From: Nostoc sp. CHAB 5834
GTDB lineage: Bacteria; Cyanobacteriota; Cyanobacteriia; Cyanobacteriales; Nostocaceae
Assembly (NCBI GenBank): GCA_020829485.1
Contig: JAIVFU010000019.1
Location: 9,202 to 73,201, forward strand
Direction: 5' to 3'
Length of the DNA: 64,000 nucleotides
Shown here: piece after piece, positions 29,521-37,929 of the stretch
Position numbering within the stretch: the first letter of the stretch is position 1
Layout: the number at the start of each line of letters is the position of its first letter
The notes under the pieces: generated by a model
What the model saw: only the letters and a program-made list of their open reading frames with translations
Databases searched by the model: none
What the model was told of the DNA's origin: nothing
Made by a program: the position numbers and the translations under genes

Positions 29521-32500
29521 ATGACTTATATTAAGAACAGTTTCGTCGAATTTGTCAGCACCATAGAAGGGTTTAATCACTTACCAGATGGAGCGATCGC
29601 TAATCTATCAGAACAGGTGCAAGCTTGGCGCTATCGGATAGGTCAGAAAATCATCGGTAAAGAAAGTCTCCCGGAACACATCACGATCATTTATGAGGGA
29701 CAAGTGCGCCTGTTGGGATATGACCCCCAGACACAACTGCCAATTACCCTAAAATTGCTGCAACCTGGGGAAATTATCGGCGAAATTGGTTTGTTGCGCG
29801 ATGTTGCCTGTGAAACCGCGATCGCCTCCACCGAAGTAGTATGTTTAACCTTGAATGCATCGGCATATTTTAGCTTTCTGGGTTTATACCCAGATTTTGC
29901 CAATGTTCGCAAGAACCGCAGCTATTTAATAGAAGTTTTTGATATTCTCAGTTCATATTGGAAACAGCAACCGCTCGCTACTTTAAATTTTAAAGATGTG
30001 GCAGAAAACGCCTTACCACAGGCGATAACACATTACCTGCCTCCAGGGGCAACTCCATTCAACCAACTCGATAGGGAAAGAGTCTGGTTTTTGAGTGGCG
30101 GAGGCACAGTAAGAAATTTCTCACCAGGCGATCGCCTAGAATCGGACAATGACAGAGACAATATCCAAGTCATCAGTCAAAACCCCGCCCGGTTGGTTGG
30201 TATACATCCGTCAGATTTGATCTTGGAAGATAGTCATGAGATAGTACTTGCGGTAAGTAACACTAAATCAGATAGCCAAGAGGAATTAGATATACCCTAC
30301 GCATCAACCGAAATAGTTCCCCAGACACCCCCCCCAACCTCAAACAGTTCGTCAAAACAAAAATACCCGTTTTTTAGTGGTAAGGGAGAATTAAATACAG
30401 CCTTCGCCTGCTTCCAAATGATTGCGAAGCACCTAGAAATGCCGTTTCGTCGAGAAGTGGTTCGCCGCATTTTAACTGAGCAAGTCAAACGTCAGGGTGT
30501 CATATCGTTTCAAGTTACTGCTTACCTGGCAGAGTTAATCGGACTGAAGGCGCAGTTGATAGAGCTACCAATCGCCTCAGTGTCCCGCATTCCGACACCG
30601 GCGCTGATTCGTTATGGTGATAATTTTGCCGTTTTATATGAAGTGGATGCAAATACCGCAGTTGTGGGTGTCCCATCCAAAGGCATTGTGCGCTGCAAAC
30701 CCGCTGAATTGGTTGAACAATTAGATGTTGATCCAACCGACTTTCCGCCCAAAGTTAAGGTATTATTGCTGACTGCTACCAATCAAACACCGCAAGAGCG
30801 TTTTAGCTTACGGTGGTTTATCCCCTATTTGTCAAAGCACCGTCGAGTCCTGATAGAGGTCTTTATCGCTTCCTTTTTCGTGCAATTGGCAGCGTTGGCG
30901 AATCCTCTGGTGGTTCAGCTAATTATCGACAAAGTTATCACTCAAAATAGTATTGGCACACTACATATTTTGGGGATTTTGCTATTAGTAGTCGGACTAT
31001 TTGAAGCAGTACTGACTACCTTACGAACCTACTTATTTGTCGATACCACTAACCGGATCGATATGGGTTTAGGGTCACAAATTATTGACCACTTATTACG
31101 TTTACCACTGCGCTACTTTGAACGCCGACCGGTGGGTGAACTTTCCACTCGCATCAACGAATTAGAAAATATCCGCCAATTCTTGACTGGTACTGCCTTA
31201 ACAGTCGGGTTAGATGCTCTATTTTCGCTAGTCTATATCGGTGTGATGCTGATTTACAGTTGGCAACTCACCTTAGTAGGCTTAAGCACAATTCCAGTGT
31301 TTGTGATTATCACCTTAGTTGCTTCTCCCACCATTAGTAGACAGTTACGTGCCAAAGCCGAACGCAACGCCGAAACTCAATCTTATTTAGTGGAGGTGAT
31401 GTCAGGAATTCAAACGGTAAAAGCGCAAAATATCGAATTGCGATCGCGCTTTTCTTGGCAAGAGCGTTATGCTCGGTTTGTCGCCGCCGGTTTTAAAACA
31501 GTTGTAACTTCCACCCTCGCTAACTCTACCAGCAGCTTTCTCAATAAACTCAGTAGCTTACTCGTGTTGTGGGTAGGAGCTTATTTAGTACTCCAAGGAG
31601 AATTAACTTTAGGCGAATTAATTGCTTTTAGAATTATATCGGGTTACGTTACCAGCCCAATATTGCGTTTAGCTCAACTCTGGCAAAGCTTCCAAGAAAC
31701 AGCCTTGTCTCTAGAGCGTTTAAGCGATATTGTCGATACGCCACAAGAAGGAGAAACAGACCGCTACAATATACCCTTACCTGCGATTAAGGGAGCAGTG
31801 AAATACGAAAATGTTTCCTTCCGTTTTGGCACAAGTGGCCCTCTGCAACTTTCTAATGTCAACCTCGAATTTGAGCCAGGGAAATTTGTCGGCATTGTCG
31901 GACAAAGTGGATCTGGTAAAAGTACGATGATGAAGTTATTGCTGAGACTTTACGAAACTGAGTCCGGCAGAATTTTGATTGATGGTTATGATATTGCCAA
32001 AGTGGAACTCTATTCGCTACGACGACAAATAGGCGTAGTTCCCCAAGAGACGTTGTTGTTTGACGGTAGCGTTCAAGAAAATATTGCCCTAACCAATCCC
32101 GATGCGACAACCGAAGAAATTATCGAAGCGGCTCAGGTTGCGTGCGCCCACGAGTTTATCATGAACTTACCCAACGGTTACAACACGCGGGTGGGAGAAC
32201 GGGGTTCTGCACTTTCAGGGGGACAACGACAAAGAATTGCGATCGCTCGTTCTGTTTTACAACGACCAAAATTACTGGTTTTAGATGAAGCAACCAGCGC
32301 ATTAGATTATCCCACAGAACGGCAAATATGTCTCAATTTAGCCAAAGCATTCAAGGGTGATACAGTATTTTTTATTACCCATCGGCTGAACACTGTAAGT
32401 AATGCAGACATGATCGTTGTGATGGATAATAGCAGGGTTATAGAACAAGGTAGCCATCACGAATTAATGGCTACTAAAGGTCATTATTTTTACCTGTATC

Positions 32501-32523
32501 AGCAACAAGATGTGAACTTGTAA
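29521..32523 (+). CDS. Type I secretion ABC transporter with N-terminal cyclic-nucleotide-binding-like domain
   Basis: This ~1000-residue half-transporter is HlyB-like. Residues ~1-150 resemble a cyclic-nucleotide-binding domain (IYEGQVRLLG, LLQPGEIIGEIGLL). Residues ~285-420 are a C39-like peptidase domain with its catalytic residues lost: the Cys slot of 'DCGAAC' reads NTAFAC and the His slot reads YGDNFAV. That leaves a docking domain, as in RTX exporters. The membrane domain follows at ~440-720. The ATPase (~755-1000) has Walker A GQSGSGKST, signature LSGGQRQRIAIAR, Walker B LLVLDEATSALD and THRL. ATG 29521 was chosen over TTG 29512. It follows two RTX proteins and precedes an HlyD-type partner. 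The outer-membrane TolC-type channel is not encoded here. Confidence 0.93.
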   Translation: MTYIKNSFVEFVSTIEGFNHLPDGAIANLSEQVQAWRYRIGQKIIGKESLPEHITIIYEGQVRLLGYDPQTQLPITLKLLQPGEIIGEIGLLRDVACETAIASTEVVCLTLNASAYFSFLGLYPDFANVRKNRSYLIEVFDILSSYWKQQPLATLNFKDVAENALPQAITHYLPPGATPFNQLDRERVWFLSGGGTVRNFSPGDRLESDNDRDNIQVISQNPARLVGIHPSDLILEDSHEIVLAVSNTKSDSQEELDIPYASTEIVPQTPPPTSNSSSKQKYPFFSGKGELNTAFACFQMIAKHLEMPFRREVVRRILTEQVKRQGVISFQVTAYLAELIGLKAQLIELPIASVSRIPTPALIRYGDNFAVLYEVDANTAVVGVPSKGIVRCKPAELVEQLDVDPTDFPPKVKVLLLTATNQTPQERFSLRWFIPYLSKHRRVLIEVFIASFFVQLAALANPLVVQLIIDKVITQNSIGTLHILGILLLVVGLFEAVLTTLRTYLFVDTTNRIDMGLGSQIIDHLLRLPLRYFERRPVGELSTRINELENIRQFLTGTALTVGLDALFSLVYIGVMLIYSWQLTLVGLSTIPVFVIITLVASPTISRQLRAKAERNAETQSYLVEVMSGIQTVKAQNIELRSRFSWQERYARFVAAGFKTVVTSTLANSTSSFLNKLSSLLVLWVGAYLVLQGELTLGELIAFRIISGYVTSPILRLAQLWQSFQETALSLERLSDIVDTPQEGETDRYNIPLPAIKGAVKYENVSFRFGTSGPLQLSNVNLEFEPGKFVGIVGQSGSGKSTMMKLLLRLYETESGRILIDGYDIAKVELYSLRRQIGVVPQETLLFDGSVQENIALTNPDATTEEIIEAAQVACAHEFIMNLPNGYNTRVGERGSALSGGQRQRIAIARSVLQRPKLLVLDEATSALDYPTERQICLNLAKAFKGDTVFFITHRLNTVSNADMIVVMDNSRVIEQGSHHELMATKGHYFYLYQQQDVNL

Positions 32524-32909
32524 TGTAATTAGTCAATTGCATTGGGCATGGGGCATTGGGAAAGAGGAGGCAGAAGGTTCTAAAATGTTTGAATTTTGAA
32601 TTGATTTTTCCCCCTCACTCCCTGCCTCTTTTTCAAAAGATTTTCAGTTTGACTAACATTCTATAGATAAGTAGGCAGGCATAATTAAACATAATAATAA
32701 AATCCTAGTTCGTAGTGAGCGATTCATCGCTCAAAACAAGGATTATCAGGACTAAAGTCCTTACTACAAACTTTAATTTATTTACGCCGAGCTACTTATA
32801 GCAATAACCGTAAGGTGGGTACTATCACAAAATATCAAAATCAAGGTTTTCGCATTGATAAAGAGTGCCCACTCTACAAAAAATCTAAAATCCAAAATCT
32901 AAAATCGTT
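32524..32909. repeat. Spacer with a dispersed palindrome between exporter genes
   Basis: It contains AGTTCGTAGTGAGCGATTC ... GTCCTTACTACAAACT at about 32706-32773, of the same class as the core of the CTAGTGG-type elements but without their ends. It also has GCATTGGG/GCATGGGG text near 32540. Confidence 0.6.
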
Positions 32910-34493
32910 ATGACTCAACTTAATGGGAATCACGTCAACGGCAATCAGAAAAACGGCAATCACAAAAATGGAGTCAAGCAAGATTCATTAGTACTTACAA
33001 AACAACAGAAAGCTGCTCAACAATCTTTAATCAACTCAAGTAGTCAGGAATTTGAGCAATCTATTGTCTTGCGCCAATCTCCAATTTGGTCGCGTACAAT
33101 CATGGTGACTTTAATGGCCCTAGCCTGCTTTGGCATTGCTTGGGCTTATTTTGCCAAAATTGAGCAAGTAGTGCCAGCAACAGGGCAATTAAAGCCAGAA
33201 GGAACAGTCAAAGAAGTTCAGGCTCCTGTTAGTGGAGTCGTGAAAACAGTTAATGTTAAAGATGGGCAAGCAGTAAAGCCAGGAGATTTGTTGCTAACTT
33301 TTGATTCCATCGCTTCTATTGCTGAATTAGATTCTTTGAAGAAAATTCGCGTTGCATTAACTAGAGAAAACCAAATTTATCGCCGATTGATGGCGGCAAC
33401 TAACGCCAGTGGTTCTGAACTGTTATATTTGCGCGGTAATTTGCCACAAGAAACTGCTTTTCTGCTGAAAAGTAGGTCAGCCTTAACAGGAGAAAATGAA
33501 TTATTACGGACTCAATTAAAAAATTCTGGTGTAGGTTCTGAGCTAGGTATTGATGAGCAACAACTTCTACAAGTTGCCAAAAAAGAATTAGACTCTCGCT
33601 CCTCAGCAGCGCGATTAGAAGTAGAAAAAATTAAAAAACAACTAGCTCAAAATAAATATAAGCTGGAAGATAGTAAAGCAAGTTTAGCTATTCAAGAGGG
33701 GATTTTAGCTAAACTTAAGATATTATCAGAAGAAGGTGGTATTTCTCAGCTTCAATATCTCAACCAACAACAAGAAGTACAAAACCGCACGGCAGAAGTA
33801 GCGCAATTAGGTGAGGAAGAAAAACGCCTCCAGTTTGATATACAAAAAGGGCAACAAGAGTTAAGCAATACGGTGGCTGTTTCTGATAAAAACATTTTGG
33901 ATAAGATAGCTGATAACAAACAGCGCATTGCTCAAATCGATAGCCAATTCATGAAAGTTATTTTAGATAATGAGCAGCGTTTAGCAGATGTCAATAGTAA
34001 AATCTCTCAAGCACAGTTAAATGTTAAATATCAAGAACTCCGTGCGCCTGTAGCCGGAACAGTTTTCGATTTACAAGCAAAAAACCCTGGATTTGTAGCG
34101 ACTCCGACTACAAAACTGCTGCAAATAGTCCCAAATGAAAACTATATAGCTGAAGTTTTCATCACTAACAAAGATATCGGTTTTGTACGAAAAGGTATGA
34201 AGGTAGATATCAGAATTGACTCTTTTCCTTACAGCGAATTTGGCGATATCAAAGGGGAACTGGCTGGGATAGGGTCAGACGCATTACCGCCAGACCAAAC
34301 ACATCAATTTTATAGATTTCCGGCAAAGCTCAATTTAGATAAACAATCTTTAGTGATTAGGGGTAAAAACGTCCCCTTGCAATCAGGTATGTCCATTAGT
34401 GCCAATATAAAAGTACGCGAAGAACGGACTGTGCTTAGTTTATTCACTGAGATGTTTACCAAGCAAATTGATACTCTTAAAGAGGTACGTTAA
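32910..34493 (+). CDS. HlyD-family membrane fusion protein of a type I secretion system
   Basis: This 527-residue periplasmic adaptor bridges the ABC exporter to an outer-membrane channel. Residues 1-~60 are cytosolic and begin with Asn/Gly-rich low-complexity text (NGNHVNGNQKNGNHKNG pattern). One membrane helix spans ~66-85 (MVTLMALACFGIAWAYF). The lipoyl half-motif VPATGQLKPEGTVKEVQAP follows, then a long coiled coil at ~130-365. The second lipoyl half is ELRAPVAGTVFDLQAKNPGFV, with a beta-barrel after it. The direction and order after the ABC gene (386-base gap) support one export machine for the upstream RTX proteins. Confidence 0.92.
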   Translation: MTQLNGNHVNGNQKNGNHKNGVKQDSLVLTKQQKAAQQSLINSSSQEFEQSIVLRQSPIWSRTIMVTLMALACFGIAWAYFAKIEQVVPATGQLKPEGTVKEVQAPVSGVVKTVNVKDGQAVKPGDLLLTFDSIASIAELDSLKKIRVALTRENQIYRRLMAATNASGSELLYLRGNLPQETAFLLKSRSALTGENELLRTQLKNSGVGSELGIDEQQLLQVAKKELDSRSSAARLEVEKIKKQLAQNKYKLEDSKASLAIQEGILAKLKILSEEGGISQLQYLNQQQEVQNRTAEVAQLGEEEKRLQFDIQKGQQELSNTVAVSDKNILDKIADNKQRIAQIDSQFMKVILDNEQRLADVNSKISQAQLNVKYQELRAPVAGTVFDLQAKNPGFVATPTTKLLQIVPNENYIAEVFITNKDIGFVRKGMKVDIRIDSFPYSEFGDIKGELAGIGSDALPPDQTHQFYRFPAKLNLDKQSLVIRGKNVPLQSGMSISANIKVREERTVLSLFTEMFTKQIDTLKEVR

Positions 34494-34577
34494 TATCATG
34501 TCCGCTTGATTGCTTATTTAACCTGAAGAACCCCACCCCGCCAAAGCTATGCTTTGTCTCCCCTCCCGAAGAGCGGG

Positions 34578-34675
34578 GAAGGGTTATAAAAGTTCGTAGT
34601 AAGGACTTTAGTCCTTGATTTGAGCAATAAATCGCTCACTACAAACCCTTCATAACTAATGGGACAGACCACTAG
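34578..34675. mobile_element. CTAGTGG-family MITE, left-truncated copy C
   Basis: The core and right end (GGGACAGACCACTAG) match copy B closely. The expected left end is missing and replaced by CCCACCCCGCC text. The right end overlaps the TAG of the next element. Confidence 0.7.
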
Positions 34676-34764
34676 ACATCTCCGAAAATAAATGTAGAGA
34701 CTTTGCATTGCAACGTCTCTACAAGGGTTTCAGGTAACGCATAATTCATTTCTGGAGATGTCTA
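34673..34764. mobile_element. 92-bp MITE with TAGACATCTCC ends, copy 1
   Basis: The left end TAGACATCTCC and right end GGAGATGTCTA are perfect inverted repeats around a GTAGAGAC...GTCTCTAC core. The right end touches the purQ stop codon (complement of 34765-34767). Copy 2 of the same length and design is at 61501-61592. Confidence 0.85.
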
Positions 34765-35439
34765 CTAGGCTAATGCCGCTACCTTCTCTAACAATCCCTG
34801 AAACAGCCTCAAGCCATCGCTATTGCCCAGCATCGCGTCAGATGCTCTTTCTGGGTGTGGCATCATCCCCAACACATTGCCGTGGCGATCGCAAATTCCG
34901 GCAATGTTGTTCAGTGAACCGTTAGGATTCTCCCCTTCATAGCGAAACACAACTTGCCCGTTATCTTCAATTTCTGCCAAAGTGGCTGCGTCAGCGTAGA
35001 ATTGTCCCTCTCCGTGGGCAATGGGCAAAGTGATAACTTCACCAGTCGTATAAGCTTGCGTCCAAGGGAGATTAGTCCGCTCAACTTTCAAGGGGACGCG
35101 ATCGCAAATAAAATGCAAATCCCGATTTTTAGTCAATATTCCTGGCAAAAGTCCAGCTTCAGTTAATACCTGAAAACCGTTGCAAATACCGATTACAAAC
35201 TTACCCTTTTGGGCATGTTCGATAACCTGCTGCATCACGGGTGAAAAACGCGCGATCGCACCGCAGCGTAAATAGTCCCCGTAACTAAAGCCACCAGGGA
35301 TGATAACGACATCCAAATCAGCAATATCTGTTTCTTGATGCCAAACCATGCGAGTAGGTTGTCCTAGCAAGTCTCTGGTTACATAAGCAACATCGCGATC
35401 GCAATTAGAACCGGGAAAAACAATAACACCGAATTTCAT
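34765..35439 (-). CDS. purQ: Phosphoribosylformylglycinamidine synthase subunit PurQ
   Basis: This 224-residue class I glutaminase subunit supplies ammonia to PurL in the fourth step of purine synthesis. The nucleophile Cys86 lies in FVIGICNGFQ, and the His195/Glu197 pair lies in MMPHPERASD. The start MKFGVIVFPGSNCDRD is typical. It is transcribed after purS, from which it is separated by 165 bases containing a heptamer array, an unusual gap for this pair. A 92-bp MITE abuts the stop codon on the downstream side. Length and motifs are normal. Confidence 0.97.
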   Translation of the reverse strand: MKFGVIVFPGSNCDRDVAYVTRDLLGQPTRMVWHQETDIADLDVVIIPGGFSYGDYLRCGAIARFSPVMQQVIEHAQKGKFVIGICNGFQVLTEAGLLPGILTKNRDLHFICDRVPLKVERTNLPWTQAYTTGEVITLPIAHGEGQFYADAATLAEIEDNGQVVFRYEGENPNGSLNNIAGICDRHGNVLGMMPHPERASDAMLGNSDGLRLFQGLLEKVAALA

Positions 35440-35453
35440 GGTTAATCAAAGGG

Positions 35454-35502
35454 AGTGGGGAGTGGGGAGTGGGGAGTGGGGAGTGGGGAGTGGGGAGTGG
35501 GG
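35454..35502. repeat. Heptanucleotide array AGTGGGG, seven copies
   Basis: Seven perfect AGTGGGG units sit between purS and purQ. The same unit occurs at 38965-38999 and, inverted or degenerate, at 39070-39118, 45872-45910 and near 52095. Confidence 0.95.
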
Positions 35503-35604
35503 GCAAGGGAGGCGGGGGAGGCAGGGGGCAAGGGGGATAAAAATTAACTCTTTCCCCTCTGCTCCCTGCTCCCTGCCCCTCTGCCTCTTTCTAATGCCTA
35601 ATCC

Positions 35605-35883
35605 CTAAAAGACTCCCGTTTGGGTTTCGACCTCAATCAAATCAAAGCGATAATTTTCAATCACGGGATTTGCTAGCATTTGGTCACAAATGCGATCAAG
35701 GTCTTGACGAGCTTTTTTCTCATCAGACGAGGTAATGGTGAGTTCAATGTACTTACCAATCCGCACCTGTTCAACGTTCTCGTATCCCATTTGCTTAAGA
35801 CCGGATTGTACAGCTACGCCAGCAGGGTCTAAGACTGAAGGACGAAGCGTCACGAAAATTTTGGCTAGATACTTGGTTTGCAC
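35605..35883 (-). CDS. purS: Phosphoribosylformylglycinamidine synthase subunit PurS
   Basis: This 92-residue small subunit organises the PurL-PurQ complex. The text TKYLAKIFVTLRPSVLDPAG is the standard N terminus, followed by GLKQMGYENVEQVRIGKYIEL and the ending NPVIENYRFDLIEVE. It precedes purQ in the same direction. purL is not adjacent in this window. Confidence 0.95.
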   Translation of the reverse strand: MQTKYLAKIFVTLRPSVLDPAGVAVQSGLKQMGYENVEQVRIGKYIELTITSSDEKKARQDLDRICDQMLANPVIENYRFDLIEVETQTGVF

Positions 35884-36027
35884 GGGCTTTTGCTGAATGC
35901 TGCGATCGCTATACTATAACTTTCTGTTCCAACTGAGTGAAAATAAGATTACGAAGCGGTTAAAGTTAATTGATCAATTAGCCCATCTAACAGCTTCAAC
36001 TACAGTGGCATATTAAAATAATTGTCT
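35884..36027. promoter_or_regulatory. Divergent promoter region of purS and the Fur-family gene
   Basis: It contains the perfect palindrome TAATTGATCAATTA (about 35967-35980), some 50 bases before the regulator's start. That is a reasonable candidate for an autoregulatory site, though it is not a clear 7-1-7 Zur/Fur box. Confidence 0.35.
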
Positions 36028-36432
36028 ATGAGAGCCATACGCACCCGCAGTCAAGAGCGTATTTTCAACCTACTGAAAACCATCAAAAAAGGCATTTCTG
36101 CTCAAGATATTTACGTAGAACTACGTAACACAAATCAGAGCATGGGTTTAGCGACAGTTTACCGTTCCCTAGAAGCATTAAAACTCGAAGGCATGGTACA
36201 AGTGCGGAATTTGGCTAATGGTGAAGCCCTCTATAGTCTAGCCCAGCAAGACAAACACCACCTTACTTGCTTGCAATGTGGTGTATCAATTCCAATTAAT
36301 CAATGCCCAGTTCATGACCTAGAAGACCAGTTACAATCCAGCCATAAGTTTAAAGTTTTTTACCACACCTTAGAGTTTTTTGGGTTGTGTAGTCAATGCC
36401 AGGTAAATCAAGCTACTGGGATTAGTCAATAA
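36028..36432 (+). CDS. zur: Fur-family metal-responsive regulator, Zur (FurB)-like
   Basis: This 134-residue DNA-binding repressor has a winged-helix domain at ~1-75 (SAQDIYVELR ... MGLATVYRSLEALKLEGMV) and a metal/dimerisation domain at ~76-130. The structural zinc site is complete: Cys81-x2-Cys84 and Cys121-x2-Cys124, with Cys93 and His96 nearby. The start MRAIRTRSQERI and overall text recall Anabaena FurB, the zinc regulator, rather than the longer FurA or FurC/PerR. ATG 36028 was preferred over the TTG six bases upstream. It is divergent from purS. The Zur subtype is recognised by resemblance only. Confidence 0.75.
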   Translation: MRAIRTRSQERIFNLLKTIKKGISAQDIYVELRNTNQSMGLATVYRSLEALKLEGMVQVRNLANGEALYSLAQQDKHHLTCLQCGVSIPINQCPVHDLEDQLQSSHKFKVFYHTLEFFGLCSQCQVNQATGISQ

Positions 36433-36731
36433 TCATACCAATTCTATGTGATGTCGCACTTCATTTTTCCACAGACTCAAGCCCGTGGCTACCAGAAAAA
36501 AGCCTGCTTATGCAGGCTAATAATGTGAATTTCTATAAATAAATGGTGTGAGCAGCAAATTTTCTCAGGACTTACGCAAAATTATGAAAAAACGAACCGC
36601 AAAGGAGAGGCAGCGCGGTCTTGGGGGTTTCCCCCATGAGCGACTGCTGTCGCAAAGTAATAAGAGTTTGAGAGAGTTTTTGCGTAAGTCCTATTTCTTT
36701 GATCTTCAAGCTTAACTACAGGAGTAATGCA
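36433..36731. other. Spacer largely occupied by a MITE
   Basis: A short hairpin AAAGCCTGC...GCAGGCT near 36500-36520 may end the regulator transcript. The MITE at 36567-36692 fills most of the rest and ends 40 bases before the antitoxin start, so it probably contributes promoter sequence to the pair. Confidence 0.5.
36567..36692. mobile_element. MITE with AGGACTTACGCAA ends, copy 1
   Basis: The left end AGGACTTACGCAAAA and right end TTTTTGCGTAAGTCCT are inverted repeats. The interior GCAGCGCGGTCTTGGGGG ... CCCATGAGCGACTGCTGTC is nearly identical to the copy at 55377-55510. A copy with other contents is at 51487-51650. Confidence 0.88.
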
Positions 36732-36968
36732 GTGTTGAGAATTAGCGTTGAAGAAGCAGCTATAAATTTAAAATCTCTCTTGGAACGAGTAGCTAGGGGA
36801 GAAGAAGTAATTTTGCTAGAGCAAAATAAAGCTGTAGCTCGTTTAGTTCCTCCGCTACAAAAAGAAGAACGATTAGCAAGTATGAAACAATTTCGTGATT
36901 CTCTTGAGATTAAGGGTGAGTCATTGAGTACAACTGTCATAAATGCACGTATAGAGGAACGCCGTTGA
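36732..36968 (+). CDS. Antitoxin of the Phd/YefM (VapB-like) type
   Basis: This ~78-residue protein has the typical Phd/YefM layout: an N-terminal fold with SVEEAAINLKSLLERVARGEE, the VILLEQNKAVARLVP strand, then a charged C-terminal tail that would clamp the toxin. GTG 36732 was chosen because AGGAG (36720-36724) precedes it at a good distance; earlier in-frame codons lie inside unrelated sequence next to a MITE. The stop overlaps the toxin start by four bases (TTGA). It should bind its own promoter, as in the family. Confidence 0.85.
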   Translation: MLRISVEEAAINLKSLLERVARGEEVILLEQNKAVARLVPPLQKEERLASMKQFRDSLEIKGESLSTTVINARIEERR

Positions 36969-37387
36969 TTTATTTAGATACAAGCGTTATCGCTCCTTTG
37001 TATTGGACAGAAGCTTTAAGCGATGCAGTTGAGCAATTACTACTCAATGAAACTGAAGTAGGTTTGAGTCAGTTGGTTGAGGTTGAACTCGTTTCTGCGT
37101 TATCGCGTCGAGTCAGAATGCAAGAAATATCTCAGCAAAATGCAATAGCCATTGTAGAAAGTTTCCAAGCAGATTTGGATAGTGGATTTTATACTCAAAT
37201 TGCGGTGGAAACAGTTCACTATAGTTTAGCACGTCAGTGGATTAGTCGCTTTGATACACCATTACGTACACTGGATGCTCTACATTTGACGATCGCATTT
37301 CAAAATCATATCCGATTGGTAACGGCTGATGAGGCTTTAGCAACAAGTGCTGAGATTTTAGGAGTTGAGGTTTTGTTATTGCGGTAA
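36965..37387 (+). CDS. PIN-domain ribonuclease toxin (VapC-like)
   Basis: This 140-residue protein has the PIN acidic set: Asp5 (YLDTSVIAPLY), Glu41 (VEVELVSAL), Asp104 (LRTLDALHL) and Asp122 (VTADEAL). In this family the acidic residues bind Mg2+/Mn2+ for RNA cleavage. The start is TTG within the antitoxin's stop (TTGA overlap), a usual arrangement that couples toxin to antitoxin translation. With the preceding gene it forms a complete type II toxin-antitoxin pair. RNA target unknown. Confidence 0.9.
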   Translation: MIYLDTSVIAPLYWTEALSDAVEQLLLNETEVGLSQLVEVELVSALSRRVRMQEISQQNAIAIVESFQADLDSGFYTQIAVETVHYSLARQWISRFDTPLRTLDALHLTIAFQNHIRLVTADEALATSAEILGVEVLLLR

Positions 37388-37404
37388 ATCAACAACAGGA
37401 TATT

Positions 37405-37752
37405 TTAAGAAGCATCTAAAATTTCATCAGCTTGTTCTTGTTCGTGAATAGTAGTATCAATTTCGTCAGGGAATGCTTCAGCATAAAGCCATGCTGTTAC
37501 TAAGTTAGCTGCGCTAATTTGAGGATATTGATCTAGAATATCAGCATCTTTAGCACCTTGTCGTCGATAACTTACCAACAACCAAACAGGAATGCGTGTT
37601 CCAGCAATACAAGCATCAGCACCCATTACACCAGGGGTTTTGGTAATCCCATCATTGTTGCTACTAATACCTTGGGTTAAGATGCGAATTGCTTCAACTT
37701 TTTGGGCTGGTGTTAGGGATAGTAAGTGTGTTTCTAACTCTTGGGCTGTCAT
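37405..37752 (-). CDS. DUF433 domain protein
   Basis: This 115-residue protein has a C-terminal DUF433 domain: GVMGADACIAGTRIPVWLLV, then GAKDADILDQYPQISAANLVTAWLYA, a small helical DNA-binding-like fold. Proteins of this family are often the antitoxin-like partner of a DUF5615 PIN-like protein. No such partner is present here, so it is an orphan or acts with the convergent PIN toxin 18 bases away. The N-terminal ~40 residues are helical (LTPAQKVEAIRILTQ). Confidence 0.85.
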   Translation of the reverse strand: MTAQELETHLLSLTPAQKVEAIRILTQGISSNNDGITKTPGVMGADACIAGTRIPVWLLVSYRRQGAKDADILDQYPQISAANLVTAWLYAEAFPDEIDTTIHEQEQADEILDAS

Positions 37753-37929
37753 TTAAAACTATCTAAGATTAACTATATTTTAACGGGGTTTGAAAGTGAA
37801 TTGTGAGAAAGAATAGCTGAAAAAGGTTGTCAGTAGATAATTATAATTGTCTCGTTCCCAGTCTGAGACTGGAAACGAAGTTTGAAAAAGGTTTTAAACT
37901 GAAGTTGACACTAATGCCACTCTTCACTC

